Shown: piece by piece, positions 1 through 7,507 of the stretch | Layout: every line of letters begins with the position of its first letter | Position numbering within the stretch: position 1 is the stretch's first letter | Origin: Bacillota bacterium | GTDB taxonomy: Bacteria > Bacillota > Desulfotomaculia > Desulfotomaculales > Desulforudaceae | Direction of reading: 5' to 3' | DNA length: 64,000 nucleotides | Assembly: GCA_040757205.1 (NCBI GenBank) | Contig: JBFLXL010000004.1 | Location: forward strand, 124,001 to 188,000 | Translations under genes and position numbers: made by a program | Notes under the pieces: model-generated | The model's database searches: none | What the model was told of the DNA's origin: nothing | What the model saw: the letters and a program-made list of their open reading frames with translations, nothing else

Positions 1-423
1 GATGATCAGAACGGGGCAGCGCGAATGCTCCGAGATGGCCCGGGCCACGCTCCCGAAATAGAGCTTTTGCAGGCCCTTTCGCCCGGAGTCCCCCACGACA
101 ATGAGGTCTGCTTTCGTCTCCTTCGCCACAGTAAGGATCATTCCGGTAATGGGACCGCTCTTCTTGACGGTCGTAACAGTAACCCCGTGCTTCCGGCCAA
201 AGGCCGCAACCACATCCAGCGGCTCGCCTATAAGGGGTTGCGGTCCGGTGCCCTTTAGAGCAGCGGCTTCCGCCTCCTTTTCCACCTGGAGCAGCGGCAC
301 TTCTTCCACCACCTGCAGGGCCACGACTTCCGCGCCCTCGCGGCCGGCGATCTCCACCGCCTCTTTGGCTGCGCCCATGGACGGCGCATACCCGTCGACC
401 GCCACCAGTATCTTTTTAAACAC
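1..423 (-). CDS. Universal stress protein UspA family (3' end cut by window)
   Basis: The 141 visible codons start at a GTG preceded by GGGAGGTGAG. The N-terminus reads FKKILVAVDGYAPSMGAAKEAV, written here in part only as the hallmark KKILVAVDG strand that opens UspA folds. Near the window edge is VVGDSGRKGLQKLYFGSVA, which matches the family's G-x2-G-x9-G(S/T) nucleotide-binding loop, followed by ISEHSRCPVLII, the usual last strand. The family is typically about 140 residues, so only the stop codon should be missing. UspA proteins are small cytoplasmic nucleotide-binding proteins linked to stress survival; no specific partner is evident. The neighbours give no functional context. Confidence 0.9.
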   Translation of the reverse strand, partial: MFKKILVAVDGYAPSMGAAKEAVEIAGREGAEVVALQVVEEVPLLQVEKEAEAAALKGTGPQPLIGEPLDVVAAFGRKHGVTVTTVKKSGPITGMILTVAKETKADLIVVGDSGRKGLQKLYFGSVARAISEHSRCPVLII

Positions 424-451
424 GCTTCTCACCTCCCAAATTGTTCCTCGG

Positions 452-766
452 TCAAGGCGTACCACCCGAAGCATTGGCGCTTTGGTCAAACTTTTTGGCC
501 GGGCCCTCACCACAGAGAATTAAGATACAACTGGCTTCTTCCTCAAGGACCTGTAATCTGTCTATTGTGCGCGTGACGTTCCGGCAGGAGCCTAAGCCGG
601 CATAGGGACTCACCCCCCTGAGCTGTGATACCGAGATTATATAGTCGCCGGTGCCGGGCAGATAGAGATTTGCGGTCAAAAGACTGTTTTGGGTGACCAG
701 CGGAAGAAACGGCGGGTTCTCTGGTGATAGGGCCGGGTGATACCTCTTTGAAAACCCGACCCGCAC
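452..766 (-). CDS. Possible small protein of unknown function
   Basis: A 104-codon frame begins at GTG with a good GGAGGGGTG ribosome-binding sequence seven bases upstream and ends 28 bases before the universal stress protein, in the same direction. I do not recognise the product. It has no membrane segment, signal peptide or known motif. The middle part (about residues 28-75) has a mixed, protein-like composition. The same DNA contains a CCGGC/GCCGG hairpin near 581-600, so it could instead be a leader RNA. Coding potential is uncertain. Confidence 0.3.
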   Translation of the reverse strand: MRVGFSKRYHPALSPENPPFLPLVTQNSLLTANLYLPGTGDYIISVSQLRGVSPYAGLGSCRNVTRTIDRLQVLEEEASCILILCGEGPAKKFDQSANASGGTP

Positions 767-1056
767 CGTTCACCCCTCCAAAACGACCGCTCGCGTCCGA
801 AGCTGCGTTTTGGGATCGAACTCCGTATCCCTAGTGTTGTCAGGACAAAGGTCATTTTGCTGGTTGCTCAAGGTTTTAAAAACAACGAGGAAATCGCCTG
901 CCGATAACATGATTTCCCTATTGGGGACGCTGTACAGAAAAGCTATTTATATTTATAGGAATAATTACTGGCTTGTGGATCATAAATATGGAATTATTTG
1001 ATTCTGCATAACTAATTAATCAGGCGTCCGGTCTTAAATTTAAAGGGGGTAGTTGT
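767..1056. other. AT-rich intergenic stretch, no gene seen
   Basis: This stretch separates the minus-strand stress-protein region from the plus-strand small membrane peptide. The only open frames are short, lack ribosome-binding sites and look random. Base composition falls well below the surrounding GC content after about 930, which suits a promoter region for the plus-strand peptide, but I could not assign clear -35 and -10 boxes. Confidence 0.4.
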
Positions 1057-1212
1057 ATGCAAAAGGCTGTTATTTATACCCTGGCCAGCATTTTGCTCGG
1101 CTTCGTCAGTGCCGCTGCACTGGGTGAATACGATGACGGTGAGACCATAATTCTGGCCGCCATATTCTGGCTCCTGGCATCCATCCATTACCGTATGATA
1201 AAGCGGAATTAG
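1057..1212 (+). CDS. 51-residue membrane peptide of unknown function
   Basis: The ATG follows a strong AAAGGGGGT ribosome-binding sequence by six bases and opens a 51-codon frame. The peptide has two hydrophobic stretches: residues 4-22 (VIYTLASILLGFVSAAALG) and residues 31-44 (IILAAIFWLLASIH), joined by an acidic turn EYDDGET and ending in a basic tail RMIKRN. That layout suggests a two-pass inner-membrane peptide with a cytoplasmic C-terminus. It is the only plus-strand gene in the first 37 kb and stands alone. I do not recognise a family. The good RBS and the two clean membrane segments are the evidence that it is real. Confidence 0.6.
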   Translation: MQKAVIYTLASILLGFVSAAALGEYDDGETIILAAIFWLLASIHYRMIKRN

Positions 1213-1558
1213 CCAGAATACGAACTTGAATCCGGCAAGCAAGTAAAAACAAAAATCCAATAATCGCCAGTCTTACAGCCGCAATTTGGTCCAAATTTTG
1301 GCAAAATGAGGATGAAAATCGCTCCTTTAATGGCCAGCCAGCCCTTATTTGCTTTCTTTTAACGATTTGCCTGTGTGCCTGCCCTGAAAACCGCCACGGT
1401 TCAAGTTAATTACCCTCTAAAAACGGCGATTCAACACAACTACCAATTGCTACAAGGCAAGACGCACAGAGCCAAAAAGCGGCTGGATTCAGGCATTTTC
1501 GGGCAAAACAAAACCACCTACCGATAAAATTCTTTTTATCAATAGATGATAGATTATT
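1213..1558. other. Intergenic region downstream of tmRNA, no gene seen
   Basis: No open frame with a ribosome-binding site is present on either strand. Immediately downstream of the tmRNA 3' end, on its strand, lies an AT-rich inverted repeat (GATAAAA/TTTTATC, about 1524-1541) followed by GTTTTGTTTTG. It could help end tmRNA transcription but is not a classical GC-rich terminator. Confidence 0.4.
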
Positions 1559-1915
1559 TGGTGGAGGCGGGGGGAGTTGAACCCACCGTCCGAAAGAATG
1601 ACTACAAGAAGCGGCTACGAGCGTAGGCTGTAGTTTGGGTTTCGCTCCGTTTGGCGCCTACAGCCAGGCTCCGCTGGAGCTATCTCGATGAATTTCCCCG
1701 GGCGCCTCCGAGAATTGGCGCCGGGTGAGTCCGCTTAAATGACACCCCGCTCCCGCTCCGCGGGCTTAAGCGGGTGGGATGCTGGCTGTCTTAAGCAGCC
1801 AGAGCGTAAGATTCGTTCTTGGCGTTTATAGCCTTTGCCACCGTTTAACGGGCTGGCGACAACCCCGGCTCGCTCCCCTTGCCTTCACTTCCCCCGTCGA
1901 AACCACGTCGCCCCC
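1559..1915 (-). ncRNA. ssrA: Transfer-messenger RNA (tmRNA)
   Basis: The 5' end GGGGGCGACGUGG followed by UUCGACGGGGG and the 3' end GUUCAACUCCCCCCGCCUCCACCA are the invariant tRNA-like ends of tmRNA; the seven-base acceptor stem (GGGGGCG with CGCCUCC) pairs completely with one G-U. A short internal reading frame ends with codons for NESYALAA and a TAA at 1791-1793, the expected ALAA-type degradation tag; the resume codon lies a few codons upstream, probably within the GCA-AAG-GCT-ATA-AAC-GCC stretch. tmRNA rescues ribosomes stalled on broken mRNA and tags the peptide for ClpXP-type proteolysis. Its protein partner smpB lies just upstream. CCA is encoded. Confidence 0.96.
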
Positions 1916-1950
1916 ATATTCAGTTTATCCGCACCAGGCGGCGTACTCGC

Positions 1951-1979
1951 ATTGTAACATAACGGCCGGCAATGGTCAA
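1951..1979 (-). promoter_or_regulatory. Promoter of tmRNA (sigma-A type)
   Basis: On the minus strand TTGACC (1974-1979) and TACAAT (1951-1956) are separated by exactly 17 bases, a near-consensus housekeeping promoter. The start point would fall roughly 30 bases before the mature tmRNA 5' end at 1915, leaving a short leader for RNase P to remove. Confidence 0.85.
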
Positions 1980-2010
1980 TATTTGGGAAATGTCATATTT
2001 GGGAAATGTC
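1979..2010. repeat. Two tandem 16-bp repeats upstream of the tmRNA promoter
   Basis: The unit ATATTTGGGAAATGTC occurs twice head to tail (1979-1994 and 1995-2010), directly against the -35 box of the tmRNA promoter and ending just before the smpB stop codon. Position is that of an upstream activator or repressor site, but no regulator is known to me for this sequence. Confidence 0.8.
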
Positions 2011-2015
2011 AGATG

Positions 2016-2477
2016 TTAGGCTTTGCCGCGGGCGGCCCGGGCGATCTCGCGCTCGGCCTCCCGCTTGGCGATGTCCTCGCGTTTGTCGTACAGTTTCTTG
2101 CCCTTGGCCAGGGCGAGTTCGACCTTGGCCCGGCCGTCCTTGAAGTAGATCCGCAGGGGAATCATGGCCAGGCCCTTTTCCCGGCTTTTGCCCCAGAGCC
2201 GCATTATTTCCGCCTTGTGCATCAGGAGCTTGCGCGGGCGCTTGGGTTCGTGGTTAAACCGGTTGCCCTGCTCGTAGGGGCTGACGTGCATGTTTTCGAG
2301 CCAGAGTTCGCCGTTCTCGATCCGCGCGAAGCTGTCTTTCAGGTTGGCCTTCCCGGCGCGCAGGGACTTAACCTCGGTGCCTTTCAGGACCAGGCCGGCC
2401 TCGTAGGTCTCCAGAATGAAGTATTCGTGCCGCGCCTTGCGGTTCTGGCACACTGTTTTTTCAGGCTCCCTGGCCAC
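2016..2477 (-). CDS. smpB: SsrA-binding protein SmpB
   Basis: SmpB binds the tRNA-like domain of tmRNA and delivers it to stalled ribosomes. The 153-residue product shows the family motifs [17 protein letters not shown] near the N-terminus, [20 protein letters not shown] with the conserved GTEVKSLR loop, and the basic C-terminal tail [18 protein letters not shown] that reaches into the mRNA channel. The start is the GTG at 2475-2477, eight bases after GAGGAGGT; the same frame stays open far upstream, but that part lies antisense-like within truA and is not SmpB. It lies 23 bases after truA and directly before the tmRNA gene, so both trans-translation components are neighbours. Confidence 0.96.
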   Translation of the reverse strand: MAREPEKTVCQNRKARHEYFILETYEAGLVLKGTEVKSLRAGKANLKDSFARIENGELWLENMHVSPYEQGNRFNHEPKRPRKLLMHKAEIMRLWGKSREKGLAMIPLRIYFKDGRAKVELALAKGKKLYDKREDIAKREAEREIARAARGKA

Positions 2478-2500
2478 TGATGCACACCTCCTCTTTGGGT

Positions 2501-3490
2501 TCAGGGGTAGGTTACGGATTCGAGGCAGAGGCCGTGGGGCGGGGCGGTGGGGCCGGCGCGGGCGCGGTCGCCGGCGGCGATGATGCCGGGAAGGGCCTCC
2601 GGGTCGAGCCGCCCGAGGCCGACCTCCAGCAAGGTGCCGGTGATGATGCGGACCATGTTGTACAGGAAACCGTCGGCGGAGAACACCAGGCGCACAAGGG
2701 GCGCATGGGCCTGCTCGGCGCCGGTTTGACACGCCGGCCGCACAAGGGGCGCATGGGCCTGCTCGGCGCCGACTTGGCACACCGGGTGCGCCGGGGGCGC
2801 TTGAGTGTCGGTGCCGGGGCGCACCACCGGCGCCCCAGCCTCCACGTCGGCCCGGGTCAGCGTGCGCACCGCCGACCGGACCGGGGCACCCGTGCGCACC
2901 CGGGGGTATCCGCCCGGAGTACCCGCGCCGGGCACCCGCGCAGGGTACCCACGCGAGTGGGTCGGGTCAGGTTGGGCCGGCGGGTCCAAAGGCACGGGTC
3001 GGCCGGCGGCCTGGAAGGCGCTGAAGTCGTGTGTCCCCGTCAGGTGCCGGGCGGCCCGCCGCATGGCCCCAAGGTCCAGCACCCTGGGCACGTGCAGGCT
3101 GTACGGCCGGTGAAACGGGCAGCGGACCGGGTGGTTGTATAAAGTGTAGCTGTAGGTTTTGGCCGTCGCGCTGTAGCGGGCGTGAAAATCGGCCGGTACC
3201 TCGCGGGCTTCCACTGCGGCGATGTCGCCGGGAAGGACGCCGTTGAGGGCGGCCGGGATGCGTGCGGTGGGTATTCCCCACCCGCCGGTCACGAAGTTCA
3301 CCACCTGGCCCCGGGCATGGACGCCGGCGTCGGTGCGGCCGGCCCCGGTCACCTTGAGCGCCGCCCCGGATAGCTCGGCCAGGCAGCGCTCCAGTGTCTC
3401 CTGAATGGTCGGCAGGCCCGAGCCCGGCTGCTTCTGAAAACCATGGTAGGCCGTGCCGTCGTACGCGAGCGTCAGCCGGACGTTCGGCAC
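2501..3490 (-). CDS. truA: tRNA pseudouridine(38-40) synthase TruA, enlarged by internal repeats
   Basis: TruA isomerises U38-U40 in tRNA anticodon arms. The catalytic motif [13 protein letters not shown] (Asp near residue 52) is intact, as are [12 protein letters not shown] at the start and the C-terminal [18 protein letters not shown] and [12 protein letters not shown]. The protein is 329 residues against about 245-260 usual. The excess lies around residues 165-255: a Pro/Arg/Gly-rich stretch before SAVRTL and a region of 16-residue tandem repeats before VFSADGF. All core motifs flank these insertions, so the enzyme may still fold with surface loops. The start is a GTG 13 bases after rplQ. 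The usual neighbours ecfA, ecfT, rplM and rpsI are absent. Confidence 0.93.
   Translation of the reverse strand: MPNVRLTLAYDGTAYHGFQKQPGSGLPTIQETLERCLAELSGAALKVTGAGRTDAGVHARGQVVNFVTGGWGIPTARIPAALNGVLPGDIAAVEAREVPADFHARYSATAKTYSYTLYNHPVRCPFHRPYSLHVPRVLDLGAMRRAARHLTGTHDFSAFQAAGRPVPLDPPAQPDPTHSRGYPARVPGAGTPGGYPRVRTGAPVRSAVRTLTRADVEAGAPVVRPGTDTQAPPAHPVCQVGAEQAHAPLVRPACQTGAEQAHAPLVRLVFSADGFLYNMVRIITGTLLEVGLGRLDPEALPGIIAAGDRARAGPTAPPHGLCLESVTYP
2691..2786. repeat. 48-bp tandem repeat inside truA
   Basis: Two copies of a 48-bp unit start at 2691 and 2739. They share CGCACAAGGGGCGCATGGGC and what follows, with only a few changes near the end of the unit. Because 48 is a multiple of three the frame is kept, giving two 16-residue copies of a sequence containing [12 protein letters not shown] in TruA. 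Confidence 0.9.
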
Positions 3491-3503
3491 CTTTTGTTTC
3501 CCC

Positions 3504-3848
3504 TTACACCAGCTCCAGGATCACCATTGGGGCGGCGTCCCCGCGCCGGAACCCGACTTTTACGATCCTGGTGTAGCCGCCCGGGCGGTCCTTGTACTTT
3601 GGCCCAATGGTGGTGAAGAGCTTCCTGGCGGCCTCTTCGTCGAAAAGGTATTCGGAAACCTGGCGCCGCGCGGCGAGATCGCCCCGCTTGGCCAGGGTGA
3701 CCATTTTCTCGGCGATGCTGCGGACCTCCTTGGCCCGTGTCTCCGTGGTCTCGATCCGCCCCTCCTTGATCAGCGAGGTGACCATGTTCCGCAGCATGGC
3801 CCGGCGGTGGTCGGAGCGGAGTCCCAGTTTCCGGTAGCCCATTTGCAT
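3504..3848 (-). CDS. rplQ: 50S ribosomal protein L17
   Basis: L17 is a large-subunit protein near the exit tunnel. The 114-residue product begins [19 protein letters not shown], the strongly conserved GxRxLGRxxxHRxAxLRN entry of the family, and contains [19 protein letters not shown]. The bacterial protein is usually 113-130 residues. The start ATG has GGGAGGTAACTA upstream. It is the last ribosomal gene of the alpha operon, 16 bases after rpoA and 13 before truA. Confidence 0.98.
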   Translation of the reverse strand: MQMGYRKLGLRSDHRRAMLRNMVTSLIKEGRIETTETRAKEVRSIAEKMVTLAKRGDLAARRQVSEYLFDEEAARKLFTTIGPKYKDRPGGYTRIVKVGFRRGDAAPMVILELV

Positions 3849-3864
3849 TAGTTACCTCCCAAAA

Positions 3865-4812
3865 CTAGTCGTCGTCGTGACGCAGGTCGAGACCGAGTTC
3901 ACTCAGCTTGCGCACCACTTCTTCGAGCGACTTCTTGCCCAGGTTGCGCACCTTCATCATTTCTTCCTCGTTGCGCTGGATAAGCTCTTCCACCGTGTTG
4001 ATCCCGGCCCGTTTCAGGCAGTTGTAAGAACGTACGGAAAGATCAAGCTCCTCGATGGGCATCTCCAGAAGCTTGTTCTTTTTTTCTTCTTCTTTCTCCA
4101 CCATAATCTCGACGTTGTTAACCGATTCGGTAAGACCCACAAACAGCCGCAGGTGTTCCGTGGTGATCCGCGCGGCCAGGCTCAACGCCTCGTCCGGGCG
4201 CAGGCTGCCGTCGGTCCACACCTCCATGATCAGTTTGTCAAAGTCGGTGTCGTGGCCCACCCGCGTCTTGTCGACCGTGAAGTTCACCCTGGTCACCGGC
4301 GTAAAAATGGAATCGATGGGAATCACGCCGATGACATGCGTGCCGCGCCTGTTTCTCTCCGCCGGGATATAACCCCGTCCCCGGCCCACCGTCAACTCCA
4401 TGTACAGCCGGGCGTCCGGCTCAAGCGTGGCGATATGCAGGTCCGGGTTCAGGATTTCCACGTCCGGACTGGTAATGATATCGCCGGCGGTTACCCGGCC
4501 CTCGCCTTCCGCCTCGATGCGCATCAACTGGTCCTCGTCGCCGTAAAGCTTAAGGCGCAGGTTTTTCAGGTTTAAGATCAACTCGGTGACGTCTTCGCGC
4601 ACGCCGGGAATACTGGAAAACTCGTGCAGCACCCCGTCGATCTTGACGGCGGTCACCGCCGCGCCGGGCAGCGAGGCCAAAAGCACGCGCCGAAGCGAGT
4701 TACCCAGCGTAATACCGTAACCCCGTTCCAGAGGGTCGACGACGAACTTCCCGTACACGCCCTCCGAATCCATCTCGACGCATTCGATCTTCGGTTTTTC
4801 TATCTCCAGCAT
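3865..4812 (-). CDS. rpoA: DNA-directed RNA polymerase subunit alpha
   Basis: The 315-residue product has the full two-domain layout. The N-terminal assembly domain (about 1-230) contains [22 protein letters not shown], abbreviated here by its core [11 protein letters not shown]-like element, and the C-terminal domain (about 250-310) has [18 protein letters not shown] and [11 protein letters not shown], the helix-hairpin-helix that touches UP elements and activators. The acidic end is DLRHDDD. It assembles with beta and beta prime, whose genes lie further upstream in the same cluster. Spacing to rpsD and rplQ is short, as in the classical alpha operon. Confidence 0.98.
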   Translation of the reverse strand: MLEIEKPKIECVEMDSEGVYGKFVVDPLERGYGITLGNSLRRVLLASLPGAAVTAVKIDGVLHEFSSIPGVREDVTELILNLKNLRLKLYGDEDQLMRIEAEGEGRVTAGDIITSPDVEILNPDLHIATLEPDARLYMELTVGRGRGYIPAERNRRGTHVIGVIPIDSIFTPVTRVNFTVDKTRVGHDTDFDKLIMEVWTDGSLRPDEALSLAARITTEHLRLFVGLTESVNNVEIMVEKEEEKKNKLLEMPIEELDLSVRSYNCLKRAGINTVEELIQRNEEEMMKVRNLGKKSLEEVVRKLSELGLDLRHDDD

Positions 4813-4838
4813 TGCGAACCCCCTCTAAAGGTACCCAC

Positions 4839-5465
4839 TTACCTGGAGTACAGCTCGACCACCAGTTGCTCCCGCACCGGGATGTCGATGTTCTCGCGCA
4901 GGGGCAGGGCCGCCACTTTGCCCACGGCCCGTTCTTTGTCGTACTCCAGCCACGCGGGGGGATTGTTCTCGGACGCCCGGTCCAGCAGTTCCTGGATTCG
5001 AGTCCGCCCTTTGCTCCGCTCGCGGATTGCGATCACGTCGCCGACCCGCACCTGGTATGAAGGTATGTCGACCTTACGGCCGTTGACCTTGACATGGCCG
5101 TGCCTGACCACTTGGCGCGCCTCCACCCGCGACGCCCCGAGGCCCAGACGGTAGATGACGTTGTCCAGCCGCAGTTCCAGCAGGCGCAACAGGTTCTCGC
5201 CGGTCACCCCCGGCTGGCGCTCGGCCTTGTGGAAGTAGTTCCGGAACTGGGATTCCAGGACCCCGTAGATCCGCCGCACCTTTTGCTTCTCCCGCAACTG
5301 GATGCCGAACTCCGTGACCTTCCGGCGGGAAGGAGCATGTTGTCCGGGCGGCGCGGGCCGGCGGTCGACGGCACACCGGGGCGAGTAGCAGCGGTCCCCC
5401 TTCAGGTAAAGCTTGGTTCCCTCGCGGCGGCACAAGCGGCACCGCGCATCCGTGTATCTGGCCAA
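4839..5465 (-). CDS. rpsD: 30S ribosomal protein S4, zinc-binding form
   Basis: S4 nucleates 30S assembly and in many bacteria represses its operon. The 208-residue product has an N-terminal four-cysteine zinc knuckle, CRLCRREG followed by DRCYSPRC, and the S4 RNA-binding domain around residues 95-160 ([36 protein letters not shown]). The start is a TTG with GGAGGTGTCC just upstream; the next residues [12 protein letters not shown] match the family start. It lies between rpsK and rpoA with short gaps. Zinc-containing S4 is the ancestral, zinc-replete form. Confidence 0.98.
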   Translation of the reverse strand: MARYTDARCRLCRREGTKLYLKGDRCYSPRCAVDRRPAPPGQHAPSRRKVTEFGIQLREKQKVRRIYGVLESQFRNYFHKAERQPGVTGENLLRLLELRLDNVIYRLGLGASRVEARQVVRHGHVKVNGRKVDIPSYQVRVGDVIAIRERSKGRTRIQELLDRASENNPPAWLEYDKERAVGKVAALPLRENIDIPVREQLVVELYSR

Positions 5466-5481
5466 AAGGACACCTCCTAAG

Positions 5482-5868
5482 TTATACGCGCCGGCGCTTC
5501 GGTGGCCGGCAACCGTTGTGTGGAATGGGTGTGACGTCTTTGATCAGGCTCACTTCCAACCCGGCGGCCTGCAGAGAGCGTATGGCGGCCTCGCGGCCCG
5601 CTCCCGGGCCTTTCACCATTACCGCCACTTCCCGCATGCCGTGCTCCATAGCTTCCCGGGCCGCCTTCTCGGCCGCCAACTGGGCAGCGAACGGAGTGCT
5701 TTTGCGGGAGCCCTTAAAACCGACGGTGCCGGCGCTGGACCAGGAGATTGCATTGCCCCGGACGTCGGAAATGGTGATGACGGTATTGTTGAAGGTGGAC
5801 TTGATGTGGGCCACACCGGTTTCGATGTTTTTACGTTCTTTCTTTTTGGCTCTTGGACGACGCGCCAT
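5482..5868 (-). CDS. rpsK: 30S ribosomal protein S11
   Basis: S11 forms part of the platform that holds the E-site and the Shine-Dalgarno helix. The 128-residue product carries the family core [46 protein letters not shown] and the signature [19 protein letters not shown] at the C-terminus. The basic start [14 protein letters not shown] is typical for Bacillota. It is 12 bases after rpsM and 16 before rpsD. Confidence 0.98.
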   Translation of the reverse strand: MARRPRAKKKERKNIETGVAHIKSTFNNTVITISDVRGNAISWSSAGTVGFKGSRKSTPFAAQLAAEKAAREAMEHGMREVAVMVKGPGAGREAAIRSLQAAGLEVSLIKDVTPIPHNGCRPPKRRRV

Positions 5869-5880
5869 CTAGCTAACCCC

Positions 5881-6252
5881 CTACTTCTTTCTGCGGACGC
5901 CCACGGTCTTTTTGGGGCCTTTCCGCGTCCTGGCGTTGGTCCTGGTGCGCTGGCCCCACACCGGCAGGCCGCGCCGGTGCCGCAAACCGCGGTACGATCC
6001 GATTTCAATCAGTCGCTTGATGTTAAGGGACACCTCGCGCCGGAGGTCCCCTTCCACCTTGTGCTCTTTGTCAATCAGGTCCCTGAGCCGGGAGATTTCT
6101 TCCTCGGTCAGGTCGCGGACCCGGGTTTGGGGACTGACGTTGACCTGGTCCAAAAGCTGTTTGGCCGACGCACGCCCGATGCCGTAGATATAGGTCAGGG
6201 CCACTTCCACCCGTTTGTCTCTCGGCAGATCAACCCCCGATATTCTCGCCAA
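5881..6252 (-). CDS. rpsM: 30S ribosomal protein S13
   Basis: S13 sits in the head of the small subunit and contacts the P-site tRNA and the large subunit. The 123-residue product starts [25 protein letters not shown] and ends with the basic tail [16 protein letters not shown] that reaches the P site; [18 protein letters not shown] is the conserved central element. The start is TTG with AAGGAGTGAG nearby. It follows rpmJ by 13 bases in the alpha operon. Confidence 0.98.
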   Translation of the reverse strand: MARISGVDLPRDKRVEVALTYIYGIGRASAKQLLDQVNVSPQTRVRDLTEEEISRLRDLIDKEHKVEGDLRREVSLNIKRLIEIGSYRGLRHRRGLPVWGQRTRTNARTRKGPKKTVGVRRKK

Positions 6253-6265
6253 AAACCCTCACTCC

Positions 6266-6379
6266 TTATCCTTGCCTTTGTTTGTGCTTGGCGTTGGAAC
6301 AAATAATCATGATTTTGCCCTTGCGGCGGATCACCTTGCATTTCTCACAAACCGTTCTTACGGAAGGTTTGACCTTCAC
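6266..6379 (-). CDS. rpmJ: 50S ribosomal protein L36, zinc-binding form
   Basis: The 37-residue product starts at GTG with AAGGGGGC upstream and reads [20 protein letters not shown] and on to [11 protein letters not shown]. The Cys-Cys-Cys-His set (CEKC...C...H) marks the zinc-ribbon C+ form of L36. The gene is too short for most gene finders but is exactly in its conserved place between infA and rpsM. Confidence 0.97.
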   Translation of the reverse strand: MKVKPSVRTVCEKCKVIRRKGKIMIICSNAKHKQRQG

Positions 6380-6400
6380 CGTAATGCCCCCTTAAATCTT

Positions 6401-6616
6401 CTACTTATAACGGTACACGATCCGGCCCCGGGAAAGATCATATGGAGAAAGCTCGACCATTACCCGGTCTCCGGGCAGGATACGGATAAAGTTCATCCGG
6501 ATCTTTCCGGACACATGGGCCAAGACCTTATGGCCGTTGGGCAGCTCTACGCGGAACATGGCGTTCGGCAAAGGTTCGACCACCTTTCCCTCCACCTCGA
6601 TGACGTCCTGCTTCAC
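6401..6616 (-). CDS. infA: Translation initiation factor IF-1
   Basis: IF-1 blocks the A site during initiation. The 71-residue product is a single S1-like OB fold, with [40 protein letters not shown] and the closing [16 protein letters not shown] chose the GTG at 6614-6616, seven bases after AAGGAGG, because the following [13 protein letters not shown] aligns with the usual AKEDNIEM-type start. The frame stays open upstream by ten more codons without family similarity. It lies before rpmJ and after map, with a small startless frame overlapping its start codon. Confidence 0.97.
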   Translation of the reverse strand: MKQDVIEVEGKVVEPLPNAMFRVELPNGHKVLAHVSGKIRMNFIRILPGDRVMVELSPYDLSRGRIVYRYK

Positions 6617-6752
6617 TGGCAACCCTCCTTCTCCATCAAAACCCACAGCACTCTTCGGATATCGGCGTCCGTTATTTTCTCTCCGCCGGCTAACCTGCGC
6701 TCCAGTTCGGGATCCTGATCCGCGACCAGCCGGCGGCCGAGTCTTCCACCCG
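6613..6752 (-). other. Startless open frame between map and infA
   Basis: In the 136-base gap between map and infA an open frame reads [19 protein letters not shown] and continues through a predicted amphipathic stretch ([18 protein letters not shown]) to a TGA that overlaps the infA GTG. The composition looks protein-like and the stop-start overlap is what one expects of a real operon gene, yet no ATG, GTG or TTG occurs in a suitable place. It may use a rare start, be the end of a decayed gene, or be chance. Some relatives have a small KOW-domain gene here, but this sequence shows no KOW motif. Confidence 0.3.
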
Positions 6753-7499
6753 CTAAACCCGGGTCAGGATTTCCGGCTCCCCGTCGGTAATCAAGACGGT
6801 ATGTTCAAAATGAGCGGATGGCCGACCGTCCTTGGTCACCACCGTCCACCGGTTTTCCAGCGTCATCACCTCGAAACCGCCCATGTTCACCATGGGTTCC
6901 AGGGCCAGCGTCATGCCCGGCTCAAGCCGGGGGCCCCTTCCCGGAGGACCGTAGTTCGGAATCTGCGGGTCCTCGTGCATCTTGGCTCCGATGCCGTGCC
7001 CGACGTAGTCGCGGACCACCGCAAATCCGTGGTGCTCCACGTGGGTCTGCACCGCATGGGAGATATCGGTCAGCCGGTTTCCGGGCCTGGCTTGGGCGAT
7101 TCCCAGATAAAGAGCCTCTTCGGTCACCCGCAACAGCTCCAGGACCTTTGCTTCCGGCCGACCAACCGGGAAAGTCACCGCACTGTCCCCAAAATAGCCA
7201 TTAATTTCCGCCCCGATGTCAATACTGATAATGTCTCCATTTCTTAGCTTCCTTAAACCGGGAATCCCGTGCACCACCTCTTCGTTGACCGAAACGCAGA
7301 TGGTGGCCGGGAAACCGTATAGCCCTTTAAAAGCAGGCTTCGCGCCCTGCTTGCGGATGAACCGCTCCGCCACCGCGTCCAGTTCCCGGGTGGTGACGCC
7401 GGGCTCGATGTACCGGGCCAGTTCAGCGAACGCCTCGGCCACCACACGCCCCGCTTCCCGCATGTAACCGATTTCGCGGGCGGACTTGCTGGTAATCAT
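6753..7499 (-). CDS. map: Methionine aminopeptidase, type I
   Basis: Map removes the initiator methionine from nascent proteins. The 248-residue product has the pita-bread fold landmarks and the five metal ligands: D in [17 protein letters not shown] (two Asp), H in [20 protein letters not shown] in TLALEPMV and E in [12 protein letters not shown]; the active-site His is in [10 protein letters not shown]. The length is normal for the short type Ia enzyme. It lies eight bases after secY; the adk gene that normally separates the two is missing. Confidence 0.98.
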   Translation of the reverse strand: MITSKSAREIGYMREAGRVVAEAFAELARYIEPGVTTRELDAVAERFIRKQGAKPAFKGLYGFPATICVSVNEEVVHGIPGLRKLRNGDIISIDIGAEINGYFGDSAVTFPVGRPEAKVLELLRVTEEALYLGIAQARPGNRLTDISHAVQTHVEHHGFAVVRDYVGHGIGAKMHEDPQIPNYGPPGRGPRLEPGMTLALEPMVNMGGFEVMTLENRWTVVTKDGRPSAHFEHTVLITDGEPEILTRV

Positions 7500-7507
7500 C
7501 TATCTGC

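Noticed and set aside
465-478. GGGTGGTAC string upstream of usp, like the T-box motif AGGGTGGTACCGCG
   Set aside because: Only part of the motif matches, there is no preceding specifier stem or terminator, and usp is not a T-box gene.
1520-1545. Classical intrinsic terminator after tmRNA
   Set aside because: The inverted repeat is AT-rich and lacks an adjacent U run; noted only as a weak possibility.
2480-3142. Long plus-strand open frames opposite truA
   Set aside because: They are mirror frames of GC-rich truA with no ribosome-binding site or motif; TruA on the minus strand explains the region.
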